In this document: one piece after another, positions 48,201 through 55,733 of the stretch
How positions within the stretch are numbered: the first letter of the stretch is position 1
Layout of the letters: every line of letters starts with the position of its first letter
Source of the DNA: Amycolatopsis echigonensis
Lineage (GTDB): Bacteria; Actinomycetota; Actinomycetes; Mycobacteriales; Pseudonocardiaceae
DNA length: 64,000 nucleotides
Direction: 5' to 3'
NCBI RefSeq assembly: GCF_014174495.1
Contig: NZ_JACJHR010000008.1
Span: 112,972-176,971 of the forward strand
The notes under the pieces: model-generated
Databases searched by the model: none
Seen by the model: only the letters and a program-made list of their open reading frames with translations
Told to the model about the DNA's origin: nothing
Translations under genes and position numbers: made by a program

Positions 48201-49229
48201 CGCAGCGGTGACCGCCAAGGCCGGATGGATCACCGTGACGGTGGCCGAGGACTTGGCCGTCACCGGTCGGCCGGTGGCGTCAGTACCCGTGGCGGTGACG
48301 CCGTTTGTGGTGGTGAGCGTGGGTTTCGCGGTGCACGAGTAGTCCTGCTGGGTGCCGGGTGTGAGGGTGCCGAAGGACCGGGAGCACTCCGGAGTCGTGC
48401 CGTCGGTGACAACGACCGGGTTGAGCGGGCTGTCGCCGATGTTGCGCACGGTGACCTTCCAGGTGACCTGGTCCCCGCCGTGCACCACCGGCGGGACAGC
48501 CTCCTTCGAGACGGCGATCGCGGGCGTGATCAGCGGGACTTTCGCCTCCGCGGTCGAGGTGACGACCTTGCCCAGCGGGTCGATCCCCTTCACGGTCGCG
48601 CTGGTTCCGTCCGGCAGCGGAACCGTCGCCGTACAGGTGCCCACCACCGATTGCCCCGGCGCGAGAGAACCGAGAGCGCGAGCGCACGATTGGACCCCTC
48701 GGTCGCCGATGGTCACGTCGTGCAGCGGAACGTCGCCGGTGTTGGTGGTCTTGAGCGTGAAAATCGCCTGATCGCCCGCCCGGTAAGCCGGTTTGTCGAC
48801 CTGTTGACTCAACGCCAAGGCTGGGCGGAGAACATCGACGTTGCTGCCCGCCGAAGCCGACAGCTGCTCCCCGTCGGGGCCCGCACCAGTCACCTTGACC
48901 GTGGAGACGAAGCCCTTCTCCGGCGCGGCGAACCTGCATTGATAGCGCGCGGTGGCACCCGGAACCAGGGTGCCGATCTTCTTGCCGCACTGCGGGTTCC
49001 GCTCATCCACCGCCTCCACATCGGACACTGGGTCCGCGGCCGGGTTCGTCACGCTCACCGTGAACGTCACCTGGTCGCCAGCGTGCACCCGATGGGGTTC
49101 GGCGACCGCTGCGACCCGCAGATCCCGCACCGGCCGGGCGGGCGCCGCTTTCGCGGCGTGCGCGGCGGGGGGCAAAAGAGTGGCCGTCAGGCCGAGGACT
49201 AAGAGCAGACGTTTCCCGGCCGAAACCAT
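45231..49229 (-). CDS. Giant secreted protein with 13 DUF11-like repeats
   Basis: 1332 residues. A signal peptide (KRLLLVLGLTATLLPPAAHAAKA) is followed by thirteen beta-sandwich repeats of about 100 residues, each opening with a V-I-H-P-x-L-like strand and RxGDxVTFTVTVxNTGDxPL, and each holding a Cys pair about 18-20 residues apart (PxCxxxxxxLxPGxxxxYxC), probably a disulphide per repeat. This is the DUF11/CARDB-like conserved-repeat class of bacterial surface proteins. No LPxTG motif or C-terminal anchor is visible, so it is likely released or held by partner proteins. It ends 84 bases before the RAE of rph, on the same strand. Confidence 0.85.
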   Translation of the reverse strand: MVSAGKRLLLVLGLTATLLPPAAHAAKAAPARPVRDLRVAAVAEPHRVHAGDQVTFTVSVTNPAADPVSDVEAVDERNPQCGKKIGTLVPGATARYQCRFAAPEKGFVSTVKVTGAGPDGEQLSASAGSNVDVLRPALALSQQVDKPAYRAGDQAIFTLKTTNTGDVPLHDVTIGDRGVQSCARALGSLAPGQSVVGTCTATVPLPDGTSATVKGIDPLGKVVTSTAEAKVPLITPAIAVSKEAVPPVVHGGDQVTWKVTVRNIGDSPLNPVVVTDGTTPECSRSFGTLTPGTQQDYSCTAKPTLTTTNGVTATGTDATGRPVTAKSSATVTVIHPALAVTAAVSPAQVREGDRVTFAVTVRNSGDVPLDDVAVADDSVPGCVRKFGTLAPNAVETYKCEQLAPADDVTNTVVATGKDQLGTTQRATADARIDVIHPTLEAAVTAAPAQVREGDRVTFTVTVSNTGDAEFHDVTMADDRVAECARALGTVAAQGKQTFTCSTVAGAQGFPNDLAVTGTDPTGRSTTAKASASFTVQHPAVTLTATVQGGPFREHDNVAVHVTVANAGDVPLTGLAVTTMARAEGCAQQHDALAPGATWTFDCTTTAPSADVTEALQVTAKPPVGAPVTAATEAAIDVIHPFITLAQSVAPTVVRPGQPATFTLTVTNAGDTELRDTQVADSAVPECAKRLGTLAPQAKQTYTCVRTATDDLTSDATVTGTDPSGRSVTANASAHIDVIHPAIQLAQTVAPTQVREGDQVTFTVTVRNSGDAPLAKVSVVDERTPGCARDFPALAAGEEQHYTCTTKAGHDGYSNTAKVTAADPIGGTVTATADAAFTVVHPGLALTKTVHGGPFRAGDPVTFTITATNTGDAPLTAVKVTDQGPCAKALDILASKANKTYDCTIPAPADDAVSTAHVTGTPPVGPPLTASADAHIDVIHPALTVMTSANPTVARAGDTLTVTVAVTNTGDVPLTGVTSTDPGCPKKFDRLEPGAAQSYQCTLKAKPDDFTVLATLTGTDPTNRPVTASGSAKIDVIHPEIAIMKDAQPYEVRQGDKVTFSLLVRNVGDVPLTAVSVVDDRTPACAHQIPSLAPDAQIEYQCTITAGAAGFTNTAKVTGTDPTQRTVSGSAQASFKVKNPALTVAKHAAGSAYRADDPVPFEVVLTNTGDQPLHDVRVTDDPACGHTFAELPVGGTQRYQCVAPATAAQATATAAAPWGPPVTATGKADYSVLHPALDLRRDHLQQPIRPGDPVTYVSTLRNTGDAALHDVTVRDADPACSFTVAQLAPGEQVTRACTLSARADVTTTITATATDQTGRTVTKEATTTTKVGP

Positions 49230-49292
49230 GTGGGCAAGTTTTCCACCATCCGGTGATGCCGCGGCGATTTCCTACCCGGCAGTGGCATTAGC

Positions 49293-49763
49293 TCACTCCG
49301 CTGAGCGATGAGTGAGACGCACGGTTGACTCGTGGGTGATCGCCGCTGCCTGATCGAGGAACTCGATCACCGTTTGGAGTTGCTCGTCGGTGTAGCCGGC
49401 CGCGACCGCCTTGGTCGCCGAGACGATGTAGTCCCACAGGGGAGCGGCGCGTTCGACGTTCGCCGGGTTGACGCGAACGAGAACCTTCCGCCGGTCCTCC
49501 GGATGCGGCATCCGGTTGACGATGCCTTTGCCCTCGAGCCGGTCGACCAGCGCGGTGACGGACGCGGGCGCGAGCCCCGCGTACTCGGCCAGCTCCTTCG
49601 GCGTGAGCGGACCGAGCCGGGCGAGGTAGTCGGCGACCTTGCTTTCGACCGCGGAGAGCCCGTTCTGCTCGGCGATCGCGGTGTGGAACATGACCGTCTC
49701 GGTCGACAGCTTTCGAGCACGAAGCAGCAGCTCAGCGACCAGATCCTCGCGTTCGCTTGACAT
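49293..49763 (-). CDS. MarR-family transcriptional regulator
   Basis: 156 residues. Winged HTH: GLSAVESKVADYLARLGPLTPKELAEYAGLAPASVTALVDRLEGKGIVNRMPHPEDRRKVLVRV covers the recognition helix (PASVTALVDRL) and wing (HPEDRRKV). It is divergent from the FAD monooxygenase gene across a 71-bp gap with a GTTC-N4-GAAC palindrome and so most likely controls it. The ATG at 49763 fits this layout; a longer reading would cover the operator. Confidence 0.9.
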   Translation of the reverse strand: MSSEREDLVAELLLRARKLSTETVMFHTAIAEQNGLSAVESKVADYLARLGPLTPKELAEYAGLAPASVTALVDRLEGKGIVNRMPHPEDRRKVLVRVNPANVERAAPLWDYIVSATKAVAAGYTDEQLQTVIEFLDQAAAITHESTVRLTHRSAE

Positions 49764-49784
49764 GCCCCGGAGTCTAGCGGACTC

Positions 49785-49808
49785 TTTAGTTCGATAGAAC
49801 GAATTACT
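49785..49808. promoter_or_regulatory. Putative MarR operator
   Basis: AGTTCGATAGAACGAATT contains the palindrome GTTC-GATA-GAAC, extended by TT...AA on both sides. It is central to the 71-bp gap between the MarR gene and the divergent monooxygenase gene. Confidence 0.55.
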
Positions 49809-49834
49809 TTCCAAGATATTCGAGGGGGCGAACC

Positions 49835-51025
49835 ATGGCACGAGTCTTGATCGCGGGCGGGGGCATCGCGGGAGCGATCACCGCGATCGCGCTGCACGAG
49901 GTGGGGCACGAACCGGTGCTGTACGAGGCGTACGACCGCAGCGCGGAGGGCGTCGGCGCGTTCCTGACGCTCGCGGTGAACGGTCTCGACGCACTGACGC
50001 CGTTAGGACTGAAACCGCTGGTCAAAGACCTGGGATTCGACACGCCGCGGATGACGCTCGGGCTCGGCAACGGCCGCCGGCTCAGCGAGTTCCCGCTCGG
50101 CGGGCCGCTGCCGGACGGCACGGTGAGCCAGACCGTGCTGCGCTCCGACCTCTACGTGGCGCTGCGCGACGAAGCGGCCAGACGCGGCGCGGCCACGGAG
50201 TTCGGCAAGCGGCTGACCGACGCCACGCAGACGGCGGACGGCGTCACCGCTGCCTTCGCCGACGGCACGAAATCCGAGGGCGACGTGCTGATCGGTGCTG
50301 ACGGTCTGCGGTCGACAGTCCGCCGGATCCTTGATCCTTCCGCGCCATCGCCGCGGTACGTGCCCTTGCTCAACACCGGCGGTTTCGCACGCGGCCTCGA
50401 CCTCGACGACGAGCCGGGCGTCATGCACATGGTGTTCGGCCGCAAGGCGTTCTTCGCGCACGTGCTCGCCCCGGACGGCGCGGTCTGGTGGTTCGCGAAC
50501 GTGCCGCACGCCAGCGAGCCGACGGAGTCCGAGCTCGCCGCGATGCGCGGCCCCGGCTGGCGGAAGCGGCTGCTCGACCTGGTCCGCCCCGATCGCACTC
50601 CGGCGACCGCGATCATCGAGGCCAGCGAAAACATCTACGAACCGTGGGCGACGTACGACTTCCCGACGGTCCCGGTCTGGCACCGCGGCCGGATCGGCCT
50701 CATTGGCGACGCCGCGCACGCGACCTCACCGGCGGCTGGTCAGGGCGCGGCGATGGCGATCGAGGACGCGGTGACGCTCGCGATGTGCCTGCGCGACGTC
50801 TCCGATCCGGCGGCCGCGTTGACGACCTTCGAGACGTTGCGCCGGGGGCGGGTGGAAGCCGTTGTCGCGCAAGGCAAACGCAACGGCGACGCCAAAGCCC
50901 CCGGTCCGGTCGGCCGGGTGCTGCGGGACTTCTTCCTCACGCGCGCGATGCGCAAACCGGCCACCGACGACCCGAACCGGTTCATGTGGGACCACCGGAT
51001 CGACTGGGCGGCCCCGGTCGCGTGA
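49835..51025 (+). CDS. FAD-dependent monooxygenase (class A)
   Basis: 396 residues. FAD Rossmann motif VLIAGGGIAGAITAIALHEVGHEPVLYE at 4-31, the R-x-D-L-Y helix SQTVLRSDLYVALRDEA near 100, DG motif LIGADGLRSTVRRIL near 152, and GD motif IGLIGDAAHATSPAAGQGAAMAIED near 287. It would hydroxylate an aromatic substrate with NAD(P)H and oxygen. Shorter than Rox-type rifampin monooxygenases (about 480) and without their C-terminal domain, so a rifamycin role is only a guess from the rph neighbour 5 kb away. Likely under the divergent MarR. Confidence 0.9.
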   Translation: MARVLIAGGGIAGAITAIALHEVGHEPVLYEAYDRSAEGVGAFLTLAVNGLDALTPLGLKPLVKDLGFDTPRMTLGLGNGRRLSEFPLGGPLPDGTVSQTVLRSDLYVALRDEAARRGAATEFGKRLTDATQTADGVTAAFADGTKSEGDVLIGADGLRSTVRRILDPSAPSPRYVPLLNTGGFARGLDLDDEPGVMHMVFGRKAFFAHVLAPDGAVWWFANVPHASEPTESELAAMRGPGWRKRLLDLVRPDRTPATAIIEASENIYEPWATYDFPTVPVWHRGRIGLIGDAAHATSPAAGQGAAMAIEDAVTLAMCLRDVSDPAAALTTFETLRRGRVEAVVAQGKRNGDAKAPGPVGRVLRDFFLTRAMRKPATDDPNRFMWDHRIDWAAPVA

Positions 51026-51029
51026 GCGG

Positions 51030-51611
51030 CTAGCGCCAGGTGTCGACGCGGTGGAAGTTCTTGTACGCCCGGCTCGGCGTCGGCCCGCGCTGCCCCTGGT
51101 AGCGGGAGCCGGCCTCGCTGGAGCCGTACGGGAATTCCGCCGAACTGGACAGCCGGAAAATGCACAGCTGACCGATTTTCATGCCCGGCCACAGCGTGAT
51201 CGGCAGATTCGCGACGTTCGACAGCTCGAGCGTGATGTGCCCGGAGAAGCCGGGGTCGATGAAGCCCGCGGTGGAGTGGGTGAGCAGCCCGAGGCGGCCG
51301 AGGGAGGATTTGCCCTCGAGCCGTCCGGCGAGGTCGTCGGCGAGCCGGACCTGCTCGAACGTGGACCCGAGCACGAACTCGCCGGGGTGCAGCACGAACG
51401 GCTCGTCGCCCTCTTTTTCGACCAGCGAGGTCAGCTCGTCCTGCTGCAGCTGCGGGTCGATGTGGGTGTATTTGCTGTTGTCGAAGACCCGGAAGTACCG
51501 GTCGAGCCGGACGTCGATGCTGGACGGCTGGACCATGGCAGGGTCGAAGGGGTCGATGCCGAGACGGCCGGCGTCGAGCTCTTTGCGGAGGTCACGGTCA
51601 CTGAGCAGCAC
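51030..51611 (-). CDS. dcd: dCTP deaminase (dUMP-forming type likely)
   Basis: 193 residues. [14 protein letters not shown] near 30, [63 protein letters not shown] at 72-133 and the C-terminal [15 protein letters not shown]. Actinobacterial Dcd proteins, such as that of M. tuberculosis, deaminate dCTP and also hydrolyse it to dUMP. It supplies dUMP for thymidylate synthesis. Its start overlaps the MpaB-type gene by 14 bases, so both are on one transcript. Ends four bases from the convergent monooxygenase. Confidence 0.95.
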   Translation of the reverse strand: MLLSDRDLRKELDAGRLGIDPFDPAMVQPSSIDVRLDRYFRVFDNSKYTHIDPQLQQDELTSLVEKEGDEPFVLHPGEFVLGSTFEQVRLADDLAGRLEGKSSLGRLGLLTHSTAGFIDPGFSGHITLELSNVANLPITLWPGMKIGQLCIFRLSSSAEFPYGSSEAGSRYQGQRGPTPSRAYKNFHRVDTWR

Positions 51612-52806
51612 GGATGCAGCCTATCGGGCGGGCAGGCGCGGCCGGGGCGCCCCTCCGTCCGAACACCGCGTCCATCCGCTTGAGGTACCGCCGGCGGCCG
51701 AACGCGCCGACCGCTTCCTGCAGCGCAGTCGCGCCGGGCACGAGTTGCCGGACCGTCTCCGCCGCGTAATTCACCCCAGCGGCGGCGAGCACCGCGGCCT
51801 GCGCGACCGGGTTGTCCGGCAGCCCGAGAAAGTCGGCGTTGTCGCGCCCGAGCACGAGCCGGCTGATCGCGGAGTGCACGCCGACGTTCACCTGCGCGAG
51901 CACCTTCCCGGCGACCCCGCGCCCCTCGCCGATCGCCGCGTGCGCGTCGACGAGGGCGCGGGCGAGCCGCTTGGAGTCGTCGTCCGGGATGAACTCGGTG
52001 GCGGCCAGCATCCAGAGCAACCGCCAGGCGTCGTCCTCATCGGCGGGCAGCAGCTCGTCGTCGACGCCCATCAGCCAGCCGACGTAGCGCCAAAGATGCA
52101 GGATGTCGGCCTTCTCGCGGGCGGTGTAGCGGAGGCCGAGCAGCTGCGTGCCGAACAGATAGACGAGCGAGAAGAGGAGGAGAGTGCCCGCGGTCTGGAC
52201 CTGGTTGACCGGCCGGTCCCACCGGTCGTAATCCCAGTCCGGCCTGCTGTTCATCGCACGCCGGACGTGCGCGTGCACCAGCCGGATCTTCAAGGCGGCT
52301 TGGTATCCCGTGCCATGCTTCTCGAGCGCCCCCGGAGTCGTGACGTCAATCCACCACGCCGCGGTCTCCACCAGCCGCCGCGGTGCCCGATGTTCGATCT
52401 CCCCGGTGCCGACCAGCGATTTCGTCGCCCGCGAGGCCAGGTAGCCGCCCATGAGCGACATGTCGCCGAGCGGGAAGAGCCCCAGCAGCCCAGCCCGGGT
52501 GATCGCCTTCGCGCCGCTGACGAGCCGCCGGTGATCGACCCAGTACGGGGTGGCTTCGACGTGCGCTCGGAAAGCTTCGATCTCCGGCGGTCCTTGTTTC
52601 CCGGCCAGCGCCTGGTCGACGAGGTCCCGGTTGTGGGGTTCCCGGTGCAGCCACTCGACGACCGCGTCCGCCAAGGCGTCCTCCTGCTGCGCGAAGCTCC
52701 GGAGCCGCTTGATCTGGCCCTCGTCGGCGGTGGCGCCCCGCGTCCGGGCCGCCAGCCGAAACCCGCCCTGCCGGAACATCTCGGGAGACATCTCGGGGTC
52801 GTCCAT
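51598..52806 (-). CDS. MpaB/DUF2236-family oxygenase (latex-clearing-protein-like)
   Basis: 402 residues. The DUF2236 domain is recognised by [74 protein letters not shown] (with the conserved R-x-x-x-H helix) and [30 protein letters not shown]. Relatives bind haem b and cleave isoprenoid chains (rubber oxygenase Lcp) or act in mycophenolate making (MpaB). No signal peptide is seen, unlike secreted Lcp. ATG at 52806 follows GGAGG by seven bases. A 16-bp operator-like palindrome lies 24 bases upstream. Confidence 0.8.
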   Translation of the reverse strand: MDDPEMSPEMFRQGGFRLAARTRGATADEGQIKRLRSFAQQEDALADAVVEWLHREPHNRDLVDQALAGKQGPPEIEAFRAHVEATPYWVDHRRLVSGAKAITRAGLLGLFPLGDMSLMGGYLASRATKSLVGTGEIEHRAPRRLVETAAWWIDVTTPGALEKHGTGYQAALKIRLVHAHVRRAMNSRPDWDYDRWDRPVNQVQTAGTLLLFSLVYLFGTQLLGLRYTAREKADILHLWRYVGWLMGVDDELLPADEDDAWRLLWMLAATEFIPDDDSKRLARALVDAHAAIGEGRGVAGKVLAQVNVGVHSAISRLVLGRDNADFLGLPDNPVAQAAVLAAAGVNYAAETVRQLVPGATALQEAVGAFGRRRYLKRMDAVFGRRGAPAAPARPIGCIRAAQ

Positions 52807-52829
52807 CGCGCACCTCCGCACCGTGGTTC

Positions 52830-52845
52830 GACAACAAGTGTTGTC
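52830..52845. promoter_or_regulatory. Operator-like palindrome upstream of the MpaB-type gene
   Basis: GACAACA-AG-TGTTGTC: perfect 7-base arms with a 2-base centre, right before the ribosome site of the oxygenase gene. Size and symmetry fit a TetR-family site. No TetR gene is adjacent. Confidence 0.55.
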
Positions 52846-52921
52846 ACTTTGCTGGCGGAGCGTCAAGGCATGCCCCCGCTGGACGTGGGGGTGCCGTGGT
52901 TGTGTATGCTGGCGGAGTACT

Positions 52922-52992
52922 GCGGATGTAGTTCAATGGTAGAACATCAGCTTCCCAAGCTGAATACGCGGGTTCGATTCCCGTCATCCGCT
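52922..52992 (+). tRNA. tRNA-Gly (anticodon CCC)
   Basis: 71 bases folding as a cloverleaf: acceptor stem GCGGATG with CATCCGC, D arm with GTTCAATGGTAGAAC, anticodon stem TCAGC/GCTGA with loop TTCCCAA (anticodon CCC), T arm CGGGTTCGATTCCCG, discriminator T, no encoded CCA. Reads glycine GGG codons. Its 3' half, from the anticodon loop on, is repeated at 55202, marking an integration site. Confidence 0.96.
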
Positions 52993-53052
52993 CTCTTGGC
53001 TGTTTTAGCAGCTCGGTAGGGGCGCTTTCCGGAATGGGAAGCGCCCCTACTG
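52952..53052 (+). repeat. Left direct repeat (attL-like): tRNA-Gly 3' half plus hairpin
   Basis: About 101 bases from the anticodon loop through the tRNA end and the following hairpin. Repeated at 55202-55303 with one substitution (A/G in the anticodon region) and a one-base difference in a T-run. Consistent with an attachment site where an element entered the tRNA gene and restored its 3' half. Confidence 0.8.
53016..53050 (+). terminator. Hairpin after tRNA-Gly
   Basis: 15-bp stem GTAGGGGCGCTTTCC / GGGAAGCGCCCCTAC (one G-T pair) with a 5-base loop, 23 bases past the tRNA. Probable tRNA terminator, duplicated at 55267-55301 within the right repeat. Confidence 0.7.
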
Positions 53053-53077
53053 GCATTCTGCGGACCTTTCCAACAGC

Positions 53078-53283
53078 ATCACTCGATCGCCCAGCACCAC
53101 CACTCTTGCCCGAAAGTACCGGCAGGAACTCCAGTTGGCGATCGAGCTGCAGCACCCGAAGTATGAGTTTGTCTCCCTGAATGAGGCAAGTTTGCCTTTG
53201 GTGTCCTTCTTGTTCCAAAGGAGGGTGGGCGCTGGCGCATCGCCGACGTGGCTGGATTCGCCCCGGGACGGCTGGAACTATGA
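53078..53283 (+). pseudogene. 5'-truncated, frameshifted gene remnant in the tRNA-Gly element
   Basis: Starting just inside the left repeat, one frame reads TTLARKYRQELQLAIELQHPKYEF and VSLNE with good codon bias, then after GAATGAG the sense moves to the next frame: GKFAFGVLLVPKEGGRWRIA and DVAGFAPGRLEL, ending at TGA 53281-53283. A single missing G near 53188 would join them into one protein. No start codon precedes, so the 5' end is gone. Family not recognised. It marks decay at the left edge of the element. Confidence 0.5.
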
Positions 53284-53493
53284 ACTACCCCGAAGATGTC
53301 TCGGTTGCCAGTTCATTGCCATTAGTCACTCCTCAACATGGCCGACTAACGGCAGTCGACGACTGAGGTGCTAGCAGACGAGGCGCGGGGCACGACGGTT
53401 CGAGGACCTATCGGCGAACTGCCCGTTCAAGCAACCGACATCGCACTCCTGCCGAACTTGGCTCTATCGGACCAAGGCCCTGTCGACGCCAAG
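53284..53493 (+). other. Coding-like relic sequence after the remnant
   Basis: An ATG overlapping the remnant's stop (ATGA at 53280) opens a 28-codon frame MNYPEDVSVASSLPLVTPQH-like, ending TGA near 53366. After it, a frame VLADEARGTTVRGPIGELPV and QATDIALLPNLALSD continues. The overlap and codon bias suggest a former second gene of an operon, now broken. No known domain. Confidence 0.3.
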
Positions 53494-54477
53494 TCATGGG
53501 ATCAGCACTGCCCGATCTCGGATGCGGTCCCACACGTCCACCGGAATGTCAGCCATCACGAACAGTTCGTCTACGTTGGCGAACGGCACGCCCCGACGGT
53601 CACGAACCGCAACGACAGTGGCAGCCACGTCGGATGAAACCCCGCACAGCCCGGCGATGACCTCAGCCGGCGCGCTGTTGAGATCGACCAAGCCGCCGTC
53701 ATCGTAAGAGCGGGCCAGGTCGGGCCGACCGACGCACAGCTCGCGTGCAAGCAGCGGATCGGCTGCCGCCAAGCTCCTGGCTTCGTCCCGTCGGGCACGT
53801 GCCACCAGTACTGCGTTAATGGCCGGGTCGGCACTAAGCTGCTGGCTTGGTTCCTCGACCGGCATACCCCCGTACACCATGCGCCGCAGCGGCGTCAGCG
53901 CGATGCAACCGCCAATGATGATTCCCGCCGCGAGCAAACCGCCGATGGTGCTGATCGGGCTGTCGGTTACCTGGCCTTGGCTGTTCTGGGGGGTCAAGGC
54001 CAGGAGCACGTAAACCAGCAAGTCGAGGCCACCGAAGATCAGGGCGAGTCGCCGCGCTTTGGCCGTCTTCAAGCGGATAGCCGCGTGCAGGAACGGTAAC
54101 CACGCGAACGTACCCGCCGTCCCAACCAACACGACGTAGTACCACGAGCCCGCAACCCAACGTTTCCCAGGAGCGCGGACAGAAACCGGCTGGCCATTCT
54201 GCGGCTCCGCCTCCGCAACAGCCGCTTTGCGAGCGGCCTGCCTGGACGCGACTGCTTCTCGGCGCCCCGGCTTCCGCCGGGCGGGTGCCGGCCCGCCGTT
54301 GCCAGTCGTGTAGCCGAGGCCCGTTCCCGGCAGGTTCACCGTCGTCTGGACCCCGCCACGCGCACGTTTGGTCATCCGCACGCCCTTGCCTCCGACTGAG
54401 TAGCCGACGCCGCTCTTTGAGACGTTCATGCGCACGCCCGGGGCCAGCTTGAACGACTTCCGGTACCGAAACCCCAC
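53494..54477 (-). CDS. DUF4236 membrane protein with C-terminal helix-hairpin-helix domain
   Basis: 327 residues in three parts. Residues 1-60 are DUF4236: GFRYRKSFKLAPGVRMNVSKSGVGYSVG, typical of small proteins linked to mobile elements and phages. Residues 110-215 carry three membrane helices (SWYYVVLVGTAGTFAWLPFL, LALIFGGLDLLVYVLLAL, ISTIGGLLAAGIIIGGCIAL). Residues 265-327 form a ComEA-like helix-hairpin-helix unit: VDLNSAPAEVIAGLCGVSSDVAATVVAVRDRRG. GTG start with GGGAGG before it. The domain mix suggests a membrane protein touching DNA. It is the largest intact gene of the 2.25-kb element. Confidence 0.75.
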   Translation of the reverse strand: MGFRYRKSFKLAPGVRMNVSKSGVGYSVGGKGVRMTKRARGGVQTTVNLPGTGLGYTTGNGGPAPARRKPGRREAVASRQAARKAAVAEAEPQNGQPVSVRAPGKRWVAGSWYYVVLVGTAGTFAWLPFLHAAIRLKTAKARRLALIFGGLDLLVYVLLALTPQNSQGQVTDSPISTIGGLLAAGIIIGGCIALTPLRRMVYGGMPVEEPSQQLSADPAINAVLVARARRDEARSLAAADPLLARELCVGRPDLARSYDDGGLVDLNSAPAEVIAGLCGVSSDVAATVVAVRDRRGVPFANVDELFVMADIPVDVWDRIRDRAVLIP

Positions 54478-54693
54478 CCTGGCCTCCCAGATCTGCTCAT
54501 CCTGAAGTCGATCAAATGAGGCTCCCGTTACACCCGGCGTCGATTTTCACTCGCACGGCCGGTCCGACCAGTCCCGGGCTGCGTCGAGCTCGGCATGACG
54601 CCGCAGCCAGTCCGGCGCAAATGCTCGGCATCTCCGGGACTCGGTACCACCTGCGCTCCGCGTACACAGGACGGTCTGTGCCACCGTAAGTCC

Positions 54694-55011
54694 ATGGCAT
54701 CCGACCCGATCGGCGAGCTCGCCACCGACATCGACGCGCTGCTAGCTCTCTTCGAGCGCGTCGACGAGCAGCACTGGGCACGCTGGGCCAGGGCCGTGCG
54801 GACGGATATCGCGAACGGCGATGCACACTGCCTCTCCCGGATTTTGGGCGTCTACGGCGGCCCGGGCAGCTTCAACGACCTGGTCATCCATCCCATGAAC
54901 GGGCACGCGGTCAACCCCGACGACGTCGCGAACGCCAACCAGCAACTCGACAGCCTCCGGACGCGGATTCACCAAACCGCCTGCGACTTCCAACATCAGC
55001 TGCGCGGGTGA
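54694..55011 (+). CDS. Small soluble protein resembling DUF6966
   Basis: 105 residues, starting MASDPIGELATDID. The core HWARWARAVRTDIANGDAHCLSRILGVYGGPGSFNDLVIHP resembles a small actinobacterial family I recall as DUF6966: a Trp-containing helix, then GxGSxNDLVxHPxNG. Function unknown. It lies inside the tRNA-Gly element, divergent from the DUF4236 gene across about 215 bp, and ends 190 bases before the right repeat. Confidence 0.6.
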   Translation: MASDPIGELATDIDALLALFERVDEQHWARWARAVRTDIANGDAHCLSRILGVYGGPGSFNDLVIHPMNGHAVNPDDVANANQQLDSLRTRIHQTACDFQHQLRG

Positions 55012-55329
55012 GATGCCTCCGGCGAGCACGGCGCTGCCCTGGACCAGGCACCGCTTCGGAGGTCAGGGGGAAGGCACCGAAGAGATCGCCTCAGCCCCGG
55101 GGTCGCTAGGGGTAATTCCCGGCAACTTGCCCCGGTCCACAGGGGGCCTGGCGCATACCCGGGCAGCAGGTCAGAGGCACTTTTCAGGCCCTAACGACTG
55201 GTTCCCGAGCTGAATACGCGGGTTCGATTCCCGTCATCCGCTCTCTTGGCTGTTTTTAGCAGCTCGGTAGGGGCGCTTTCCGGAATGGGAAGCGCCCCTA
55301 CTGCTTTTCTGCGGTGCCATTCGGCAGCT
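55012..55329. other. Right end of the tRNA-Gly element and repeat
   Basis: About 190 bases of unassigned sequence lead to the right direct repeat at 55202-55303. A 66-codon frame from 55013 runs into the repeat and ends there, but it has no recognisable domain and I do not call it a gene. No integrase, excisionase or Rep remnant is seen. Confidence 0.5.
55202..55303 (+). repeat. Right direct repeat (attR-like) of tRNA-Gly 3' half
   Basis: About 102 bases nearly identical to 52952-53052, starting TTCCCGAGCTGAATACGC, through the tRNA 3' end, the TTTTT-containing spacer and the full hairpin at 55267-55301. It lacks the tRNA 5' half and so cannot make a tRNA. Distance between the repeats is 2250 bp. 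Confidence 0.8.
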
Positions 55330-55590
55330 CTATTTCCGTTCCCGGGGGAGCCGAGCGCCGAGCAGTTCGCCCGCGGTCAGACCGGGGTAGGCCGACCACT
55401 GCGGGAAAGCAGCCCACTGGCCGGTCAGAGCGAGGATCGCGGCCAGGGCTCCGTAGGCGAGTACCAGGTAGAGAAGCAGCCACAGGAGCAACTGGGGAGC
55501 GGACCGGATCGAGCACCTCGGAGGCCGGGTGCCTTGGCCAGGTCGGCACGCAACCACTGAAGCAGCCGCGATCGGCGTTGCGCCATTCAT
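55330..55590 (-). CDS. Possible small membrane protein
   Basis: Up to 86 residues with one strong helix QLLLWLLLYLVLAYGALAAILAL and a polar end TAGELLGARLPRERK. The N-terminal part is poor: an alternative frame upstream reads RLLQWLRADLAKAPGLR, which would fit better if a base were missing near 55520, so the gene may be frameshifted. Family not recognised. It lies just outside the element's right repeat. Confidence 0.4.
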   Translation of the reverse strand: MNGATPIAAASVVACRPGQGTRPPRCSIRSAPQLLLWLLLYLVLAYGALAAILALTGQWAAFPQWSAYPGLTAGELLGARLPRERK

Positions 55591-55733
55591 TGAGTATGCC
55601 ACGGGAATCGGAAGGGGGTGTCCACTATGGACGCTATCTGGTTGCACACCCCCGCGGATGGGCGTCGGCTTGTCCAGCGGCGCGGCCTGGCTCGGTGCTT
55701 CTCGACACTATCGGCGATCAGCACCGACGCGGT

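Larger units (their letters stand above)
52952..55303. mobile_element. Relic of an integrative element in tRNA-Gly(CCC)
   Basis: A 2.25-kb segment between direct repeats of the tRNA-Gly 3' half. Integration at tRNA 3' ends with att identity of 40-110 bp is the habit of actinomycete integrative and conjugative elements and temperate phages. Inside are a truncated frameshifted remnant, a DUF4236 protein and a DUF6966-like protein; no integrase, replication or transfer gene remains. It is either a deletion relic or a tiny satellite that uses a helper's integrase. Confidence 0.65.

Noticed and set aside
45231..49229. Periodic sequence considered as a CRISPR or satellite array
   Set aside because: The roughly 300-base period is that of protein repeats in one open frame; DNA copies are diverged and there are no short identical repeats with spacers.
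49835..51025. The FAD monooxygenase as a rifampin monooxygenase (Rox)
   Set aside because: It is about 80 residues too short, lacks the Rox C-terminal domain, has no RAE and has its own MarR operator.
55013..55213. A 66-codon open frame ending in the right repeat
   Set aside because: No family, weak start, and its end is set by the att-like repeat.
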